A DNA stretch of 60,000 nt from Diphasiastrum complanatum. Lineage: Eukaryota; Streptophyta; Lycopodiopsida; Lycopodiales; Lycopodiaceae. The notes beneath the pieces are model-generated. The model searched no databases. It saw nothing but the letters and a program-made list of their open reading frames with translations, and was not told the origin of the DNA. Within the stretch, counting starts at the first letter, position 1. Every line of letters starts with the position of its first letter. Below are positions 46,257-57,674 of the stretch, piece after piece. Both the position numbers and the translations under genes were made by a program. The stretch lies in the NCBI GenBank assembly GCA_029204225.1, contig CM055095.1, positions 63,086,523-63,146,522 of the forward strand, read 5' to 3'.

Positions 46257-46352
46257 CCTCTTTCACGCGTGTGAAAGGTTAGATCCAAAAGTATGTATAA
46301 AAATTGCCAATTTAGGCCTCAAATTAGCTAGGAAATGTTGACAATTTTCACA
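46257..46352 (-). repeat. 5' LTR of element F, outer segment
   Basis: Resumes the LTR after element G. The last 40 bp are almost identical to the end of the element C LTR (TTAGGCCTCAAA, TAGCTAGGAAATGTTGACAA, TTTTCACA). A palindrome TTTCACGCGTGTGAAA lies at 46260-46275. Confidence 0.85.
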
Positions 46353-46357
46353 ACATG

Positions 46358-47210
46358 CTCATCATTTGGTTCTTAGTCGGGGACTCCCCAGATGGATTAG
46401 ACGTGAGTTGAAATGTAACGATGAATATACGACCTTAAAGACAACCATGTCTGATGTCATCCGAGAAGAAGACGAAGGATTCAATGTTGAGGATTCTAGA
46501 GAACAAAGAGCACATCGTGTTGTCCACGAATCAAAGTCGACTGAGGACACTTGGGATCAGCTTTGGAAATCCCAAATGGAGTTGCTTAATTAGCAACACC
46601 AAATGCAAATGGAGAAACTCACCAAAGAGTTTCAAAATACATTGAAGTCTATCCTAAACACAATGCCTGGTCAACTACCCCCTAGTCAGAGGTACATCAT
46701 AGATGAGAAAATACTTGGTGCCCTCATCGCCGAGGTGCACACACTAGTAACGAATGCCCATCCTATGGACCCGTTTCTGACAATTCCCTGATCAAATGTG
46801 AAATCTGTGATTTTATGGGCCATTCATCCTTTTATTGCTACTACAACCCATGATACAACCATCGAGAACACACAGGAGGACACTATTAGCCTCCTAGGCC
46901 TCAATTTGTTTCACACCCTCCATGAAATCAATATCCACTGTGAAACAATCCACCGGTTCAAATTCAAGAGCTACCTAGGCAAATCACTCCGCAATATCTG
47001 CCTCAACTAGCGCTCTTAGGTCCACCTCCTAGGGGACAACCTGAACGAGGAAATCAATAAAGTCAACCCAATAAAGCCCTAGTTCAGACTCATTCTGTTG
47101 ATCACTCGTCTGATGCTTCATACAGCACTGACAACACATACCACATTGGACATTATGCTCCTTATCAAGAAAATACCTCATGTTCCTATCCAAAGATGAG
47201 TATCCAAACC
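46358..47210 (+). pseudogene. Gypsy element H gag, 3' part with zinc knuckle
   Basis: Continues the gag frame (RGLPRWIRRELK, YTTLKTTMSDVIREED, KSTEDTWDQLW, QRYIIDEKILGALIAEV). A CCHC zinc knuckle CEICDFMGHSSFYC follows at about 46797, then a degraded Pro/Gln-rich tail. Frameshifts and stops are present. Similarity ends near 47210, so protease and pol of H are absent. Confidence 0.8.
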
Positions 47211-47213
47211 ATC

Positions 47214-47760
47214 AAGAAAATCCAGAACTGCTAGCCATCCAAGATGGCTCCAATTTTTGCTCAATGAAATAAACAGCTATTCTTCTTGAATATTCGTCAA
47301 TGAAGGTAACAAAATACTTTGCATCAAGCAACGCCAAAGTTTGCATTGGACCACACATATCTAAATGAACAATGTCTAACAAACCTTTTGTTGCATGCCT
47401 ATGACTTGATCTAAAGGGAATCTTAGTCTGCTTTCCAAGGATGCAGCTATGACAGACAGGGAGGTCAATTTTATTGGCTGGATAGTCGAGATCAAGTGCC
47501 AGGGATCATTTAGACATGTATGAAACAGATGTATGGTTCAAGTGTCCTAATCGATGATGCCATAGCTGACTCCAACAGATGTCTCATAGAGACCACCAAA
47601 GAAGACACCCATATCCTACCGTCTTCTACTGACATCGAGACACCATCATTCCCCTGATGATAATAGATCCTATTCCCATAGCTTGGTGTCCTGAAGAAAC
47701 TATTGTTTCTACAGCCCACATTTCAGAAGATGGAATTCTTTCGATGAATGATACGAAAAT
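47214..47760 (-). pseudogene. Copia integrase fragment
   Basis: Minus-strand sequence with gaps reads HLNHTSVSYMSK, LPVCHSCILGKQTKIPF (zinc-binding Cys pair), LLDIVHLDMCGPMQTLALLD and KYFVTFIDEYSRRIAVY: the pre-integrase zinc site and the first catalytic Asp region of a copia integrase. It is a different family from A-F and is broken by stops in its upstream half. Confidence 0.8.
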
Positions 47761-48925
47761 GAGTGACGATCAACTATCTCGATAATAAACGATATGCACC
47801 TAAAATGACCCCAAAAGAGATCAGTCGCCAGGGCCAATGGCTCATGTGCAACTTACCTCTAAGGTAGTGACCTAAAGCCCAAAACCAAAGTCTACCAATG
47901 GGAAGTGCTTCCAGACAAAGTCTGTGACACCATCGACGAAGAGTTAATCCAAGAGGCAACCACACCGCCTACACAAAAGACCAAAAAATAATAGACACGA
48001 AACTAACCGAGTGACACAAGATACATTGATAGAACTTTAAAGAAAACATAATCAATGAGAATATGCAGCATAATCAACGTGCATTAGAGCCGACTTTGAG
48101 ACGATACATGGCAATTATCAACTCACTAAAAACTCTCAAGCTTTTCAGAAAATTGGCAACAATAAACTATTAATAATGAATGAGAATTTTGCACTAGTGC
48201 TTCGTAGATTTTTGTAGACTAGACATGGATGAAACTTAAAAAATGTCTTTTGCTTTGGTAGATGGCCTTGGAAAAATCCTATTGAAAATAAATATATATA
48301 CACATCAATAATCAATATCGCATTTTTGGATTCCTTCTATATATTGTAATTGAATTTCTCTTTTGCCCTTTTGTAAGAAAATATTTGCACAATTATAAGC
48401 ATGTTAATCTATATCAATAAAATCTGTAAAAGTCATAGAAGCAGAATGATTTAAAAAAAATTTCTTGTTTGACATTTATTCAACAATATTTTTAAAATTC
48501 GATTAATGTTCTCGCATTTCTTGCCACACTTCCGATTTACTCGACTCCCCTGTTTTGTTTGGGGATTAAGGTATGTTATAGATTTCATTTGTTTTTTTTT
48601 ATCTATATTTCAAATATGTTTTAAAGAATATTTAAAACAAAGATAATTATCAAAAGAACTTTGTTGGCCTTGCCTTGCAAAGGCAATATGTGTTGAGGTT
48701 GGTCAATGGAGTTTGTAAAAAAGTCAACGCTAAATGATACTATGTCACCTACGGTGGTGGCCTATACTTGTAAGGGCTGAACTTTGGTTGATGGCCGAAG
48801 TAGTATGCATTTGTTCCCATTAGAAAATTCCTACAAAAGCATGCAAACAATGCATGATCCCTAAGGCCAAAAAAGCATTTCATGCCTTTAAATATTTTGA
48901 CAAGACATGCGAATGTGGTGCTTTA
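47761..48925. other. AT-rich sequence, no gene seen
   Basis: I find no family motif or element terminus here. Confidence 0.4.
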
Positions 48926-48933
48926 CTATGCAT

Positions 48934-49666
48934 CTTAGTTGCCCGTTCCCCGTTCCGGAACGGAGCGCGTTCCATTTCGGAACGTGGGCAAAAAAAAGAA
49001 TTTAAAAAACGTAAATATTTACAAAGGGTCCGGTCCGACCCAGCTTTGAGCAAATTACGGTGGAGCATCTAACGTAAATATGTTTCGGAGCACATTTCTG
49101 TCCGTGTTCTTGTTAGTACATGCTTAGGAAAAGGAAAAAAATTGGTCATTCAGCATTTTACTTGCGCTCTGCTGAGTGATGGATGTGCCTGAAAGATGCT
49201 ATCCTGTATGATGTTTTTATCTATAAACTTCCTAAAATATCAACACATCCTTGCATACAGATGAGACTGCAAGGATGTGTTGATATTTGAGAAATGTAAC
49301 AGTTCGGACCCAGCTTTGAGAAATGTATCCATCCGCATCAATACAGCGACAAAACGATCAGCTGTTGTGAAATTAGTTGCCCGTTAATTATGAACACACA
49401 CTCACAAGCTTGCTGTCAACTGCAAAACGATTAGTTGCCCGTTAATTTTGAAAACTCCTTAGTTGCCCGTGAACGATCAGCTGTTAATCAAGCTCGCGGG
49501 CCAGCAGGGTCATATCATCTGTGAAATATAGAATGGCGGGCCAGCAGGGTCGTTTATCATTTTTGTTCAACTTACACTAACTTGTTCCGAGCCAGTACGT
49601 TCCAGAACGTACGGAACGGGCGGAACGGAACGTTCCGACCCATTTTGCTCGGAACGGGCTTCTAAG
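48934..49666. mobile_element. hAT-type MITE, 733 bp
   Basis: The 8-bp direct repeat CTATGCAT flanks it (48926-48933 and 49667-49674). Ends are CTTAGTTGCCCGTTCC and, reverse-complemented, CTTAGAAGCCCGTTCC. An 8-bp duplication is the hAT signature. Both ends carry dense copies of GTTCCG/CGGAAC in both orientations, as expected of subterminal transposase sites. Internal copies of TTAGTTGCCCGT at about 49371, 49430 and 49458 and a repeated GCGGGCCAGCAGGGTC (about 49496 and 49534) suggest it grew by internal rearrangement. No coding capacity. Confidence 0.88.
49235..49288. repeat. Perfect 21-bp hairpin within the hAT MITE
   Basis: Arms 49235-49255 and 49268-49288 are perfect reverse complements (21 bp), separated by 12 bases. 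The RNA could fold into a small perfect stem-loop. Confidence 0.85.
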
Positions 49667-49674
49667 CTATGCAT

Positions 49675-50955
49675 AAATGGTGCTTTATTATGCATGAACG
49701 GATAGATTCCCAAAAGCAAAAGCGAACAAAAGGTATGTTCTTTTATTATAAAAGAAGACTGATGTACGGAATCAACATCTTTGAAGAGCTATTTTCAAGC
49801 TTTTAATTGAGCTGAAGCAAAGAGTCCCATTGGCGCTTATCTATTTCGGTTGAAAGAAAGTGAAAAGGGAAAAAAGTTTTTCTATAATCCTAGGTTCATA
49901 GCCTCATTTGAGGAGATCACTTTGAGAAGCCGACAAAATAAACTGATTATTGAGTACAATGATAAAATATCATCACACAATTCCAACTAACCACATCTAA
50001 AAAGGAAGGGCAAAACATCTAGATCACTGAAGATAATCATATAGACGGGCCAGTCACTTAAAATCACGTCTTTCAATTTTTGCTTCATTATACATTTTGC
50101 TTTCTAGAATACAGGTAATGTGTAGTATAATGCTCTATCAAGATAAACAACAATATGCTAGACTATTGTATTTTTACTCTGATACAAACCAATTTTTCTC
50201 ATAAATGTTCCGTGAAGAATCAAAGCTTATGAGTAAAATACAACATGGTCCAAGTTGTGAGAAGCATCCACTTATCATTAAATATCTCAAATCCATTTTG
50301 ATTTTGTTCACACAAACCTTTTGGGCAAAAGGTGTAAAACACAAAGTGGTCAAAAGTGATTTTGTGATAAATGGATGAACATAAGAGAATAAGTTTGATC
50401 ACTCTCAACTTTGCTCTTAAAACAGTTGTCCTAAATGTTAATCTTGATTCATGACCTGACACCTGAACAGCAGTCTGTACAAATGAATTGCGTAGCGTGC
50501 TACTATGTCAAATCAATCGCTCGCATGCCAATGCGTAAACCTCCACTCGACAACTTGTTTAAGCTTTTCAACCTCAAAAATGGAAATTCCCCATCGCAAA
50601 TAGCAACAGCCAGCAAGACAGAACCTTCTTTCTCCTCTATCTAGTCTCTCTACTCATTTTCTCTCTGGAGTTTTTACACGTCCTAACCCTATAAATCAAA
50701 AACATAAAAAACAATCTACCAACCCATATCACTTATTTCCTTACAAAATCCAGCAAGCAAATGAAATCGCTTATTTCCTTACAAAATCCAGCAAGCCAAT
50801 GAAATCGCTTATTTCCTTAAACTATATGTCCATCTCCTAGAACACACATGGGACATTCTGATTTCTGCTTATCTGCTCAACTTTCAGCAACGACCACAAA
50901 GAAAACAAAAAGATGCAACTTTGATTATGACTATAAGATTCAATCTCGACTATGA
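49675..50955. other. Intergenic, no gene seen
   Basis: No convincing coding sequence. The short tandem repeat at 50732-50823 is listed separately. Confidence 0.4.
50732..50823. repeat. 38-bp tandem repeat, about 2.4 units
   Basis: Unit starting CTTATTTCCTTACAAAATCC at 50732, again at 50770 (one base different) and a partial third unit from 50808. Confidence 0.9.
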
Positions 50956-51160
50956 TTATCTTTTGCAATTTGCTAAGGCATCTATGTCATTTCCAACCAT
51001 TATAACGTCATCTATATATAAGGCAATCATGATGATTGACTCTTCTTTCTTATGAAAATTACTAGTTTCACAATAAAATCTTTGAAATCCATTCTTGCCA
51101 AAGAAGGTATCAATTACCACACCATGGAGGCTTGCTTGAGCCCCTATAATGCCGTTTTCA
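50956..51160 (-). pseudogene. Copia reverse transcriptase fragment
   Basis: Minus-strand frame reads IDTFFGKNGFQRFYCETSNF, then IIMIALYIDDVIMVGNDI, the RT palm region with catalytic YIDD. The preceding part (SLHGVV) is altered and nothing else of the polyprotein is nearby. Confidence 0.8.
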
Positions 51161-51207
51161 ATTTTCACACACAAACATGTAGGTCTTGAGTTACTGTATC
51201 GTTTCAT

Positions 51208-52060
51208 TTCTTTAGAGACCTAGTTCAAAGTAACATGCTATGTCCAACCAAAACAACAGTTGCAGGTCTGACAACAAAGGCACTTGCCAAATGTAATTTT
51301 ATCTTAGAGGGTGGATGCAATTGATCATACATACGGTTAAAGTTGCTAGGGGATTAAGACGTTTAGTTACAGTTCAAACCAAATTTCTGTCCATTGTCAA
51401 TGTCAAATTGGATACATTTATCAGTCACGTGACTCATAATAATATCATTAGTATCTTGCTGTTTTTGGCATAATCCCATGTAACAATTATACATGAGATG
51501 AATAGAATAGACTATCACTGTTTTTGTGATCCTTGTTTATGTGCGTTCTGTACTAATCTTTTGGTCTCATCTTTGTGATCATTTGCTGCGTTGTGTACTG
51601 CGATTTGTGAATCACTTTACAATATCTTACCAAAAAATATCTCCATAATACATAAGTAGTTGCCCTGGAAGCTTCTTCGTAAATATTCTCAAGTACTAAA
51701 CAAGAAGACAGAAGAGGGTTTATTTGCTGCCTTTGATTGGTGAGCGTAGAAGCACTTGGTGGGTGAAGACATCCAACTTTCAGTTGTTAATAGCAGAAAA
51801 TAAATATATATCCTCTTTGTCATACTCAAAGTCTCACTAACCACAACTGCAACAACTGTTGACTGTTTATTGGAAGAAACCTCTTGAAACAACTCAGTTT
51901 TTGGAAAAAACAGAGAAGCAAAATAAATCCAACAAAAAATCATTGGGCAGCCATTAATATTCCTTGACAGAAACCAAAATTGAAACCCTGATAAAATTGG
52001 CTAACCTTTTTAGTTTAGAACACATCCATCCACGCTCCAGTTCTTGATCCAGTTACAACT
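51208..52060. other. Intergenic, no gene seen
   Basis: AT-rich with only short frames lacking motifs. Confidence 0.35.
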
Positions 52061-52061
52061 A

Positions 52062-52760
52062 TGGATAGAGCAGCTTCTCCTAGCGAGGAAACCAAGGCAG
52101 AAACGCAACAGTTTCGAGAAGCTCCTTTAGCAGATGACCCTATAGTAGCTGCGCACGATAGAACTTCTCTACGTCTGACGCAGCATCACTTGATTCACTA
52201 ACAGATCGGTCAACAACAACACCATAGGCTAAAGAAGAGAAATAGGTTGAAGCAGAGAAAGTAGAGGCGGCCGCAACACCAGCACCAGAGAGTAATATCA
52301 TAGAAGCAAACGAGGTGAAGATGCAGTGGTTGTTTCACTCTCAGCCATCGATCATCCAACTAGCAAGAAAATCGCTCACAGTATGAAGGAAAAAACAGCG
52401 ACCTACGAACTGGTAGAAACGATCCAGTATTTGTTCGTCTGGGTGGTGAAAAGCAAAGATAGCACTGACGAGATGATGTTCCAAACCGACAAAATGAACA
52501 TACAGAAGTAGGATATAGTTAGGGGAAAAATCCTTGTGGAAGTTGCATGCACAAAAACATGACTTCCGATACATGCAACCTACTCAAGCCCCCACATGGA
52601 TGGATGGAGGAGCAGAAGCCATGAACATGGAGAAGCTTCTCCGAGGCAATGGTAGTGGCACTACAAGCATGAACAGAAGGAAATTTCGTATTGGCACTCT
52701 TTGAAATTCTACAACTCGACTCTTGTTGCACGCAGCCACAAAGTTCCAAATGAAAAACTC
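52062..52760 (+). pseudogene. Degraded coding-like sequence, unknown
   Basis: Base composition rises and short open pieces follow one another in shifting frames: MDRAASPSEETKAETQQFRE from 52062, an ATG-led piece at 52326-52511 containing KEKTATYELVETIQYLFVWV, and a piece at 52560-52760 (WMDGGAEAMNMEKLLRGNGS). It reads like a decayed gene or processed copy. I cannot identify the family. Confidence 0.3.
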
Positions 52761-53271
52761 CATGTTTTTCAAAAATTCAGAACGTTAAACACCATGTGGC
52801 AAACCCCCATAATCATTAAGGCCAAAAAAAAGTATTTCGAAATTTAAAAAACAGACTTTTCATGCATGCACGTTATTTCAGCCTGCACCAAGCATGCATG
52901 CTACTTCCGCCCTTCATCAAGGTCCAGACTTTAAATCTCCGGACCACCACCACAATCTATCCTTTATTACAATATGCAGCCTATTCATCAGCATATATAG
53001 CATCCAATACTGGTGAAAATAACTATATGCTATAACACAGCTTCTGGAATATAAGAAAGTTCGGCATCTCTGCATGCTTTTTAAAACATATGATAAACTA
53101 CAGACGATGATGCCAGTAATACATCGGAGAAAAACTACTCGACATCATATTTGAGCATTAGAAGCTCAAAGAATTCACCAGGCCTTCTGGAAACATACTT
53201 ATGTTTAGTGCACAAAGAAACCCCATTTGCAGAACATGGAACTAATAAAGGTTAACATCATAGCACTTTTT

Positions 53272-56018
53272 TCAAATACAAACTTGTTCACTAGCAGAAA
53301 GGTTTTTCCTCAATTTTGTATTCCCATTATTCAGCCCCTGATGAACTGTTTTTGCGGAATCCTTTCCTAGTTGTGACAAATTCAGCTTCTCCAAATTACC
53401 AGCCATGCTTGTCTGTTCCATTCCTTCATCACTGCTAAAAATCAAATGCTTGATCTCACTGAATGCTTCCTCTGAAAATGACACCTGGGTTAAAAGTTTC
53501 CAAGCATAATCTTCAGAAGCCATTTCATAGTTTTCCTTGCGTTTAAGGACAATATGACCACTTATCTCCCATACAGCAGGATTGACTTGTGTCTCTAGAA
53601 TGTCTGGCTCTACCTCACCTCGTGCCTGTCTTTCAGCATAACACTGCAAAGACAACCAAGGCTACCGTCATTCCTTGTCTAGCTGTAAAAACCTTAATAT
53701 ATGATATATTAACCTAAGGACAATTACTGCAAGCGTTGAACTAGATAGATGGGACTGGCTACAAATGTAACTCCTCACAACGGTTGCTTGAGCGGAAAAC
53801 ACAAACCTGGGGGAAAAGGAAAACGCGAGTCCCACGATCAGCAATAAGAACATTGAAGGGGATGTTGCAGTTTTGGAGTAAATTGCAAGCTCGGCTCACA
53901 ACATGTACTAGCTCTTCGAGGCTCTTTCCAAGCTCATAGACAACACCTCTAACCGGGTAATTGGTAAGCTCAAAAATTTTAACGTCATTATCTTGTTCCT
54001 CATTATCATTTAGCCTTCTCACAGGTGCTCTTTCCACTGGAAATGGAGTAGCCAAGTAGTATGCCTGTCAGCCCAAAGGTTGGCTTAGCTAAGTTAAAGC
54101 TCATTTGACATTAACATGGCAATGTCCTCCCTTCTTTACCTTGACTTTTAGTGTCGTGTAGCAAAATATTAAACCAATACTCAACTTAAAAAGAAAGGTG
54201 TGTACCTGAAAATGTAAGTGATTGATGGTAGCAAAAGCTCCTAAGCTATTGTAACCCAGGCGAAAGTAAGGATCGTTAGCTTCCAGTGCAAAATGCAACG
54301 CTAAAAGAAAGGTCTCTGTCTCAAGTTGCTGTGGAATACAATCAAGAACTCTAGGAACCAAAAGCACATGCCCATACTCGATTGGACTGACCTGGAACAA
54401 TCAGGTACTGGTCAATAAGTGGTTCAGGTCGTATGTACAATGTAAAAAGACCAGTACTTGAACTATTTCTTCACAGGGACAACAATGTTATGGTTTGATT
54501 CTGTAAAAGAAGGAATGGCAGTTCTTAATTAACTTACATTGATAATCACAACATTTGGGCTGTCTTTCATAAAAACCATCTCATTGTAATTGCTGCCCTT
54601 ATCTTCACTTTCCTCAAAGCAAAAAAGCAGTTCTTCCTGTCCAACCTTAGTAAAGTTGAACTTTTTCAAATCAAATGGTTGAAGAACTTTATCAACACAA
54701 AATTCTGTTGGCCGCTTCTTTAGATGTCTACCTTCATTGAGCTGTGCAATAAACCCAAACTCTCCCGGAAGGACCTGTTACATTACACATGATTGAAATG
54801 AAACATGAAATATAATTCTTCTGCTAAAAATAGACTCATCAATGATCTATCATAAACAGAATATTCATCAGCAGACCGTACACTGGAATTGCTAAGTAAC
54901 CATGAAAAGAGTAACCAGAAGAGTAGTGTTATTTGAAGTGATAAAACTGGTACCTTAGTTTCACAAGCGGTCACGTCATATCGAAAAAGACCTCTGCTCA
55001 AACGATCTTCCCACTGCACATTCAAACATCATAATGCAGAATGAAGAAAGATGAATTCTGCAAAACCAGATATGGCACATTCAGATACCTACTGGCATTT
55101 CGATATATCATTTAAGACCTTGGCAAGCTTTTACTACAACTTTAGAAAATAAAATGCCTGCTTATACCTGCAATTTTTGCATAAACCGCAAATTGATAAA
55201 AGCTTCCAGCCATACAGGACAAATTGCAGACAAAAAGTTGACAAATTTACCTCAATCGTCAAGCACGTCAAAAGGAAAAGCAGAAACAAACAAAGGTGGC
55301 TGTTCACCTGTGCTAGAATAAGAGTGTTCAAGAAGGGAAGAGCTGGACCCTGAACAGGGTCGTGCTGGGCATCAAACTCTTGCACCTGAGAAGAGTCACT
55401 TTCACCATAGAAGTCAAGTCCCAAGCCTTTAGCTGATGGAAATTTCACGAAGCTGTAGACTGGCAGCTTAGCCCCTGAAATACACAAAAATTCAACCTGC
55501 TTAACAAATAGCTCAGCTAAAAAGTCTCTCGTACTGCAACGCCATAATCATGACCCAAATATGTAACTGCATCTGAAACCTTCAAAACAATCTGTACTTG
55601 GTCAGTCATTACAAACCATACAATAACTTATCAAGCACTACCAGCCAACTCAAGTACTGTTTATGCTTGCAAATTAAGTTCCTAGGAACAAACTTGTAGA
55701 GGGCTTATAATTGAGAAAACTCTGAGCAAATAAATTTGATATAAAGTCGGTTCAAAACACAGCAAGTATTATAGGATACGGAGTATTGTCCTAGATACAA
55801 AGATGCGAGTTGCATCAAGCAATTACATGTACATACAGCTATAAGGCTTTATGTCTTCAACATGAATACAGTGAGCCGCAAATACACGTATATGAAGGTT
55901 TTAAATCTTTACCATGAATACAGCAGGCTCCAAGGCAGTTGTGGCCGCAGCCAGTGGTTTGATCCAAAGTTTCCTGGTAATTTGAAACAACAGTAGGGCA
56001 TCTCCTGATTGTAAGCAT
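53272..56018 (-). CDS. VTC2: GDP-L-galactose phosphorylase (VTC2/GGP)
   Basis: Seven coding exons: 55913-56018, 55308-55474, 54954-55013, 54538-54774, 54206-54391, 53807-54064 and 53272-53643; all GT-AG, frame kept, total 1,386 nt, 461 residues (Arabidopsis VTC2 442). It converts GDP-L-galactose to L-galactose-1-phosphate, the controlling step of plant ascorbate synthesis. Visible family features: RRCPTVVSNYQE, GCGHNCLGACCIHGAKLPVY, WEDRLSRGLFRYDVTACETK, FGFIAQLNEGRHLKKRPTEF, VSPIEYGHVLLVPRVLDC, PYFRLGYNSLGAFATINHLH followed by FQ (HIT-superfamily HxHxQ active site), NYPVRGVVYE, QVNPAVWEISGHIVLKRKE. The C-terminal tail is polar and variable. The ATG at 56018 is fixed by the conserved N-terminus. 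Confidence 0.96.
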
Positions 56019-56025
56019 ACTGACC

Positions 56026-56256
56026 TCACTTTGGTTTTCCTTCTCTCACGCCCGTAAGAGTGCAGGAAAAAGCCAATAAGTCAAGGTAGTAACCTCCTCC
56101 AGCCAAATAAAGAAGATCTGAGGGCTGCCCTCCCTCTGCTGGAGTGGCACCCCGACCTCCGTGCAATGACGGGGAACTCAAGAGAGAGTGGGGGCTGTAA
56201 CTTCCAGAGGGATGGATAACATTTGCATGAAGATAAGCAATGTTTCTCAGAGCCGT
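56026..56256 (-). CDS. Conserved non-AUG upstream ORF of GGP
   Basis: Directly upstream of the GGP start, a frame of about 97 codons (up to 56319) contains no Met codon at all. It contains an in-frame ACG at 56254-56256 and ends TGA at 56026-56028, 7 nt before the main ATG. From ACG the peptide is 76 residues and includes HPSGSYSPHSLLSSPSLHGG and RGATPAEGGQPSDLLYLAGG. A peptide of this type, translated from a non-canonical ACG start, is known in the leader of plant GGP genes and represses translation at high ascorbate. The GTG near 56317 coincides with a possible intron acceptor, so it is an unlikely start. Confidence 0.85.
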   Translation of the reverse strand, partial: TALRNIAYLHANVIHPSGSYSPHSLLSSPSLHGGRGATPAEGGQPSDLLYLAGGGYYLDLLAFSCTLTGVREGKPK

Positions 56257-57450
56257 GATGCTCAACTTGACGACCCTCGCTGCAATCTCAAAACAGCCAC
56301 GTACGAACACTTGCTGCACTAATTGGAACTGATTTGGTGTTTTCTATACCTTGACAGATTCAAAGATAATGCAAGCGTGTATTGGCGTCTCCAGCAATAC
56401 TTCTTATGCAAATCTGAAACTTAAACGCCATAGAATTAGAAGCATGAAGTGAAAACAACAATGACATTGATAGAACAAAGGCCGGTCTGAAACCTAAGAG
56501 ACCAGACACAGAACAAGAACTACAACCTAAAACGTCCGAGATTGACCTAAGTTTTGCGAGAAAAAAGGTATATTATACGGCCAAACCTCCGGTTACAACC
56601 ATGAGGCAATTAACGGCAATAATGATAGAACGGAAGCAAGTTTTAAACCTAACATACCAGTCACAGAATTAGAATTACAAACTAAACCATGCGAATTTAG
56701 CTATGTTTTGCACAAAGCAAGGAAGACTGTGAGGCTATTCAGCCGAGCAGGAAAACTTGTCACCAAAATTTCCCAACACGGGATAAGCAGCTTTGTCAAA
56801 GCCGGAGCAGGCTCAGAACTATCAACTACACCCTCCACTTAAGCCAAACCAAGATAATATCTTAATAGGAAACCTGCGGAAATATACAGAGGTTATCAAA
56901 GCCTAATGGATCGCTTGTGCGGGAAAATGGCAGAACAGTACAACACAAGTTGAGCAATCAATAAGTTTACGAAGAAACTTGTGCGGAAGAATAAGTTCAA
57001 GAAAAAAAAGATACAAAAACAGAGCAATTGATTCGTTGAAGGCGAAGAAGAATAATTCAACGACAAGAAGCAGCAGAAACTTGCTAAGACGAATAGTTCA
57101 ATAACAAAAAGATACAAAAATCGACAACTAATTGGATTGAGCAGAAACTTGCGAAGACAAATAAGTTCAACAAAAAGAAGATACACAAGTCGAGCAGTTG
57201 ACTCGTTAAGAAACTTACTCTCCTGATAACAGAAAACAGCACAGCAAACAGTTCCGGATCAACAAAGGAGCCCCCGATATGTTCAAAAAGAAACTGCCGC
57301 AGCAAAAATCGTTGCACCAAAACAGCCGAAAGTCCGGATCCTTTAAAGAAAAGGTGACGAGCATGCAGTTTCCTGATTGCCGAAGGAAAGTGTCAACAAC
57401 ACCAACAGGAGATGTGAGGGAGAAGATAAGAAGGAACCAGAAACGCCAAA

Positions 57451-57491
57451 TGGCGATGGCGATGGCGATGGCGATGGCGATGGCGATGGCG
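57451..57491. repeat. TGGCGA hexanucleotide microsatellite
   Basis: 6.8 perfect units of TGGCGA, in the predicted 5' leader exon of GGP. Confidence 0.95.
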
Positions 57492-57566
57492 TACGAAAAG
57501 ACTGTGATCAAGCACCCACAAGCACATCTAATCCTCAAAAACAAGTACCACGACCCCAACTTTCCG

Positions 57567-57587
57567 CTCTCTCTCTCTCTCTCTCTC
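57567..57587. repeat. CT dinucleotide run
   Basis: A 21-bp CT run. On the GGP sense strand it is a GA run, a type of motif bound by plant GAGA-binding (BPC) proteins and common in leaders. Confidence 0.9.
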
Positions 57588-57674
57588 ATGCCTCCATCGC
57601 TATCTCCTCCTCCTTTTCTTCTCGCCCATTAGGGTTCCACCAAATTCTTCATCATCTTTCCACGGTTGACCCCC

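Larger units (their letters stand above)
36946..46352 (-). mobile_element. Copia-derived element F with pol replaced by a novel ORF
   Basis: Flanked by the 5-bp duplication ACATG (36941-36945 and 46353-46357), which re-joins the gag frame of element H. It reads right to left: 5' LTR (41656 to 46352, itself split by element G), a mutated primer site (TGTTTTCAGAGC, 41644-41655), a leader, gag, protease, then a 535-codon unknown ORF in the place of integrase, RT and RNase H, about 460 bp of noncoding sequence, and only 76 bp of LTR at the left end (36946-37021). Gag is a close relative of element C. The element is non-autonomous. Confidence 0.9.
56320..57660 (-). promoter_or_regulatory. GGP 5' leader, probable leader intron
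   Basis: On the minus strand a strong donor (GAGA then GTAAGTTT, at 57221-57214) and a candidate acceptor near 56314-56320 (TTAGTGCAG) bound a likely leader intron of about 0.9 kb. The leader exon beyond the donor contains TGGCGA repeats (57451-57491) and a CT run (57567-57587), which read as GA on the sense strand. Confidence 0.45.

Noticed and set aside
48880-49072. Frames of about 60-70 codons on both strands at the MITE left end
   Set aside because: They overlap the inverted repeat and flank of a hAT MITE, are symmetrical on both strands, and have no motif.
56026-56319. Reading the upstream frame as a 97-residue protein starting at 56319
   Set aside because: The codon there is GTG and lies at a possible intron acceptor; the frame has no Met, and ACG at 56256 fits the known GGP uORF.
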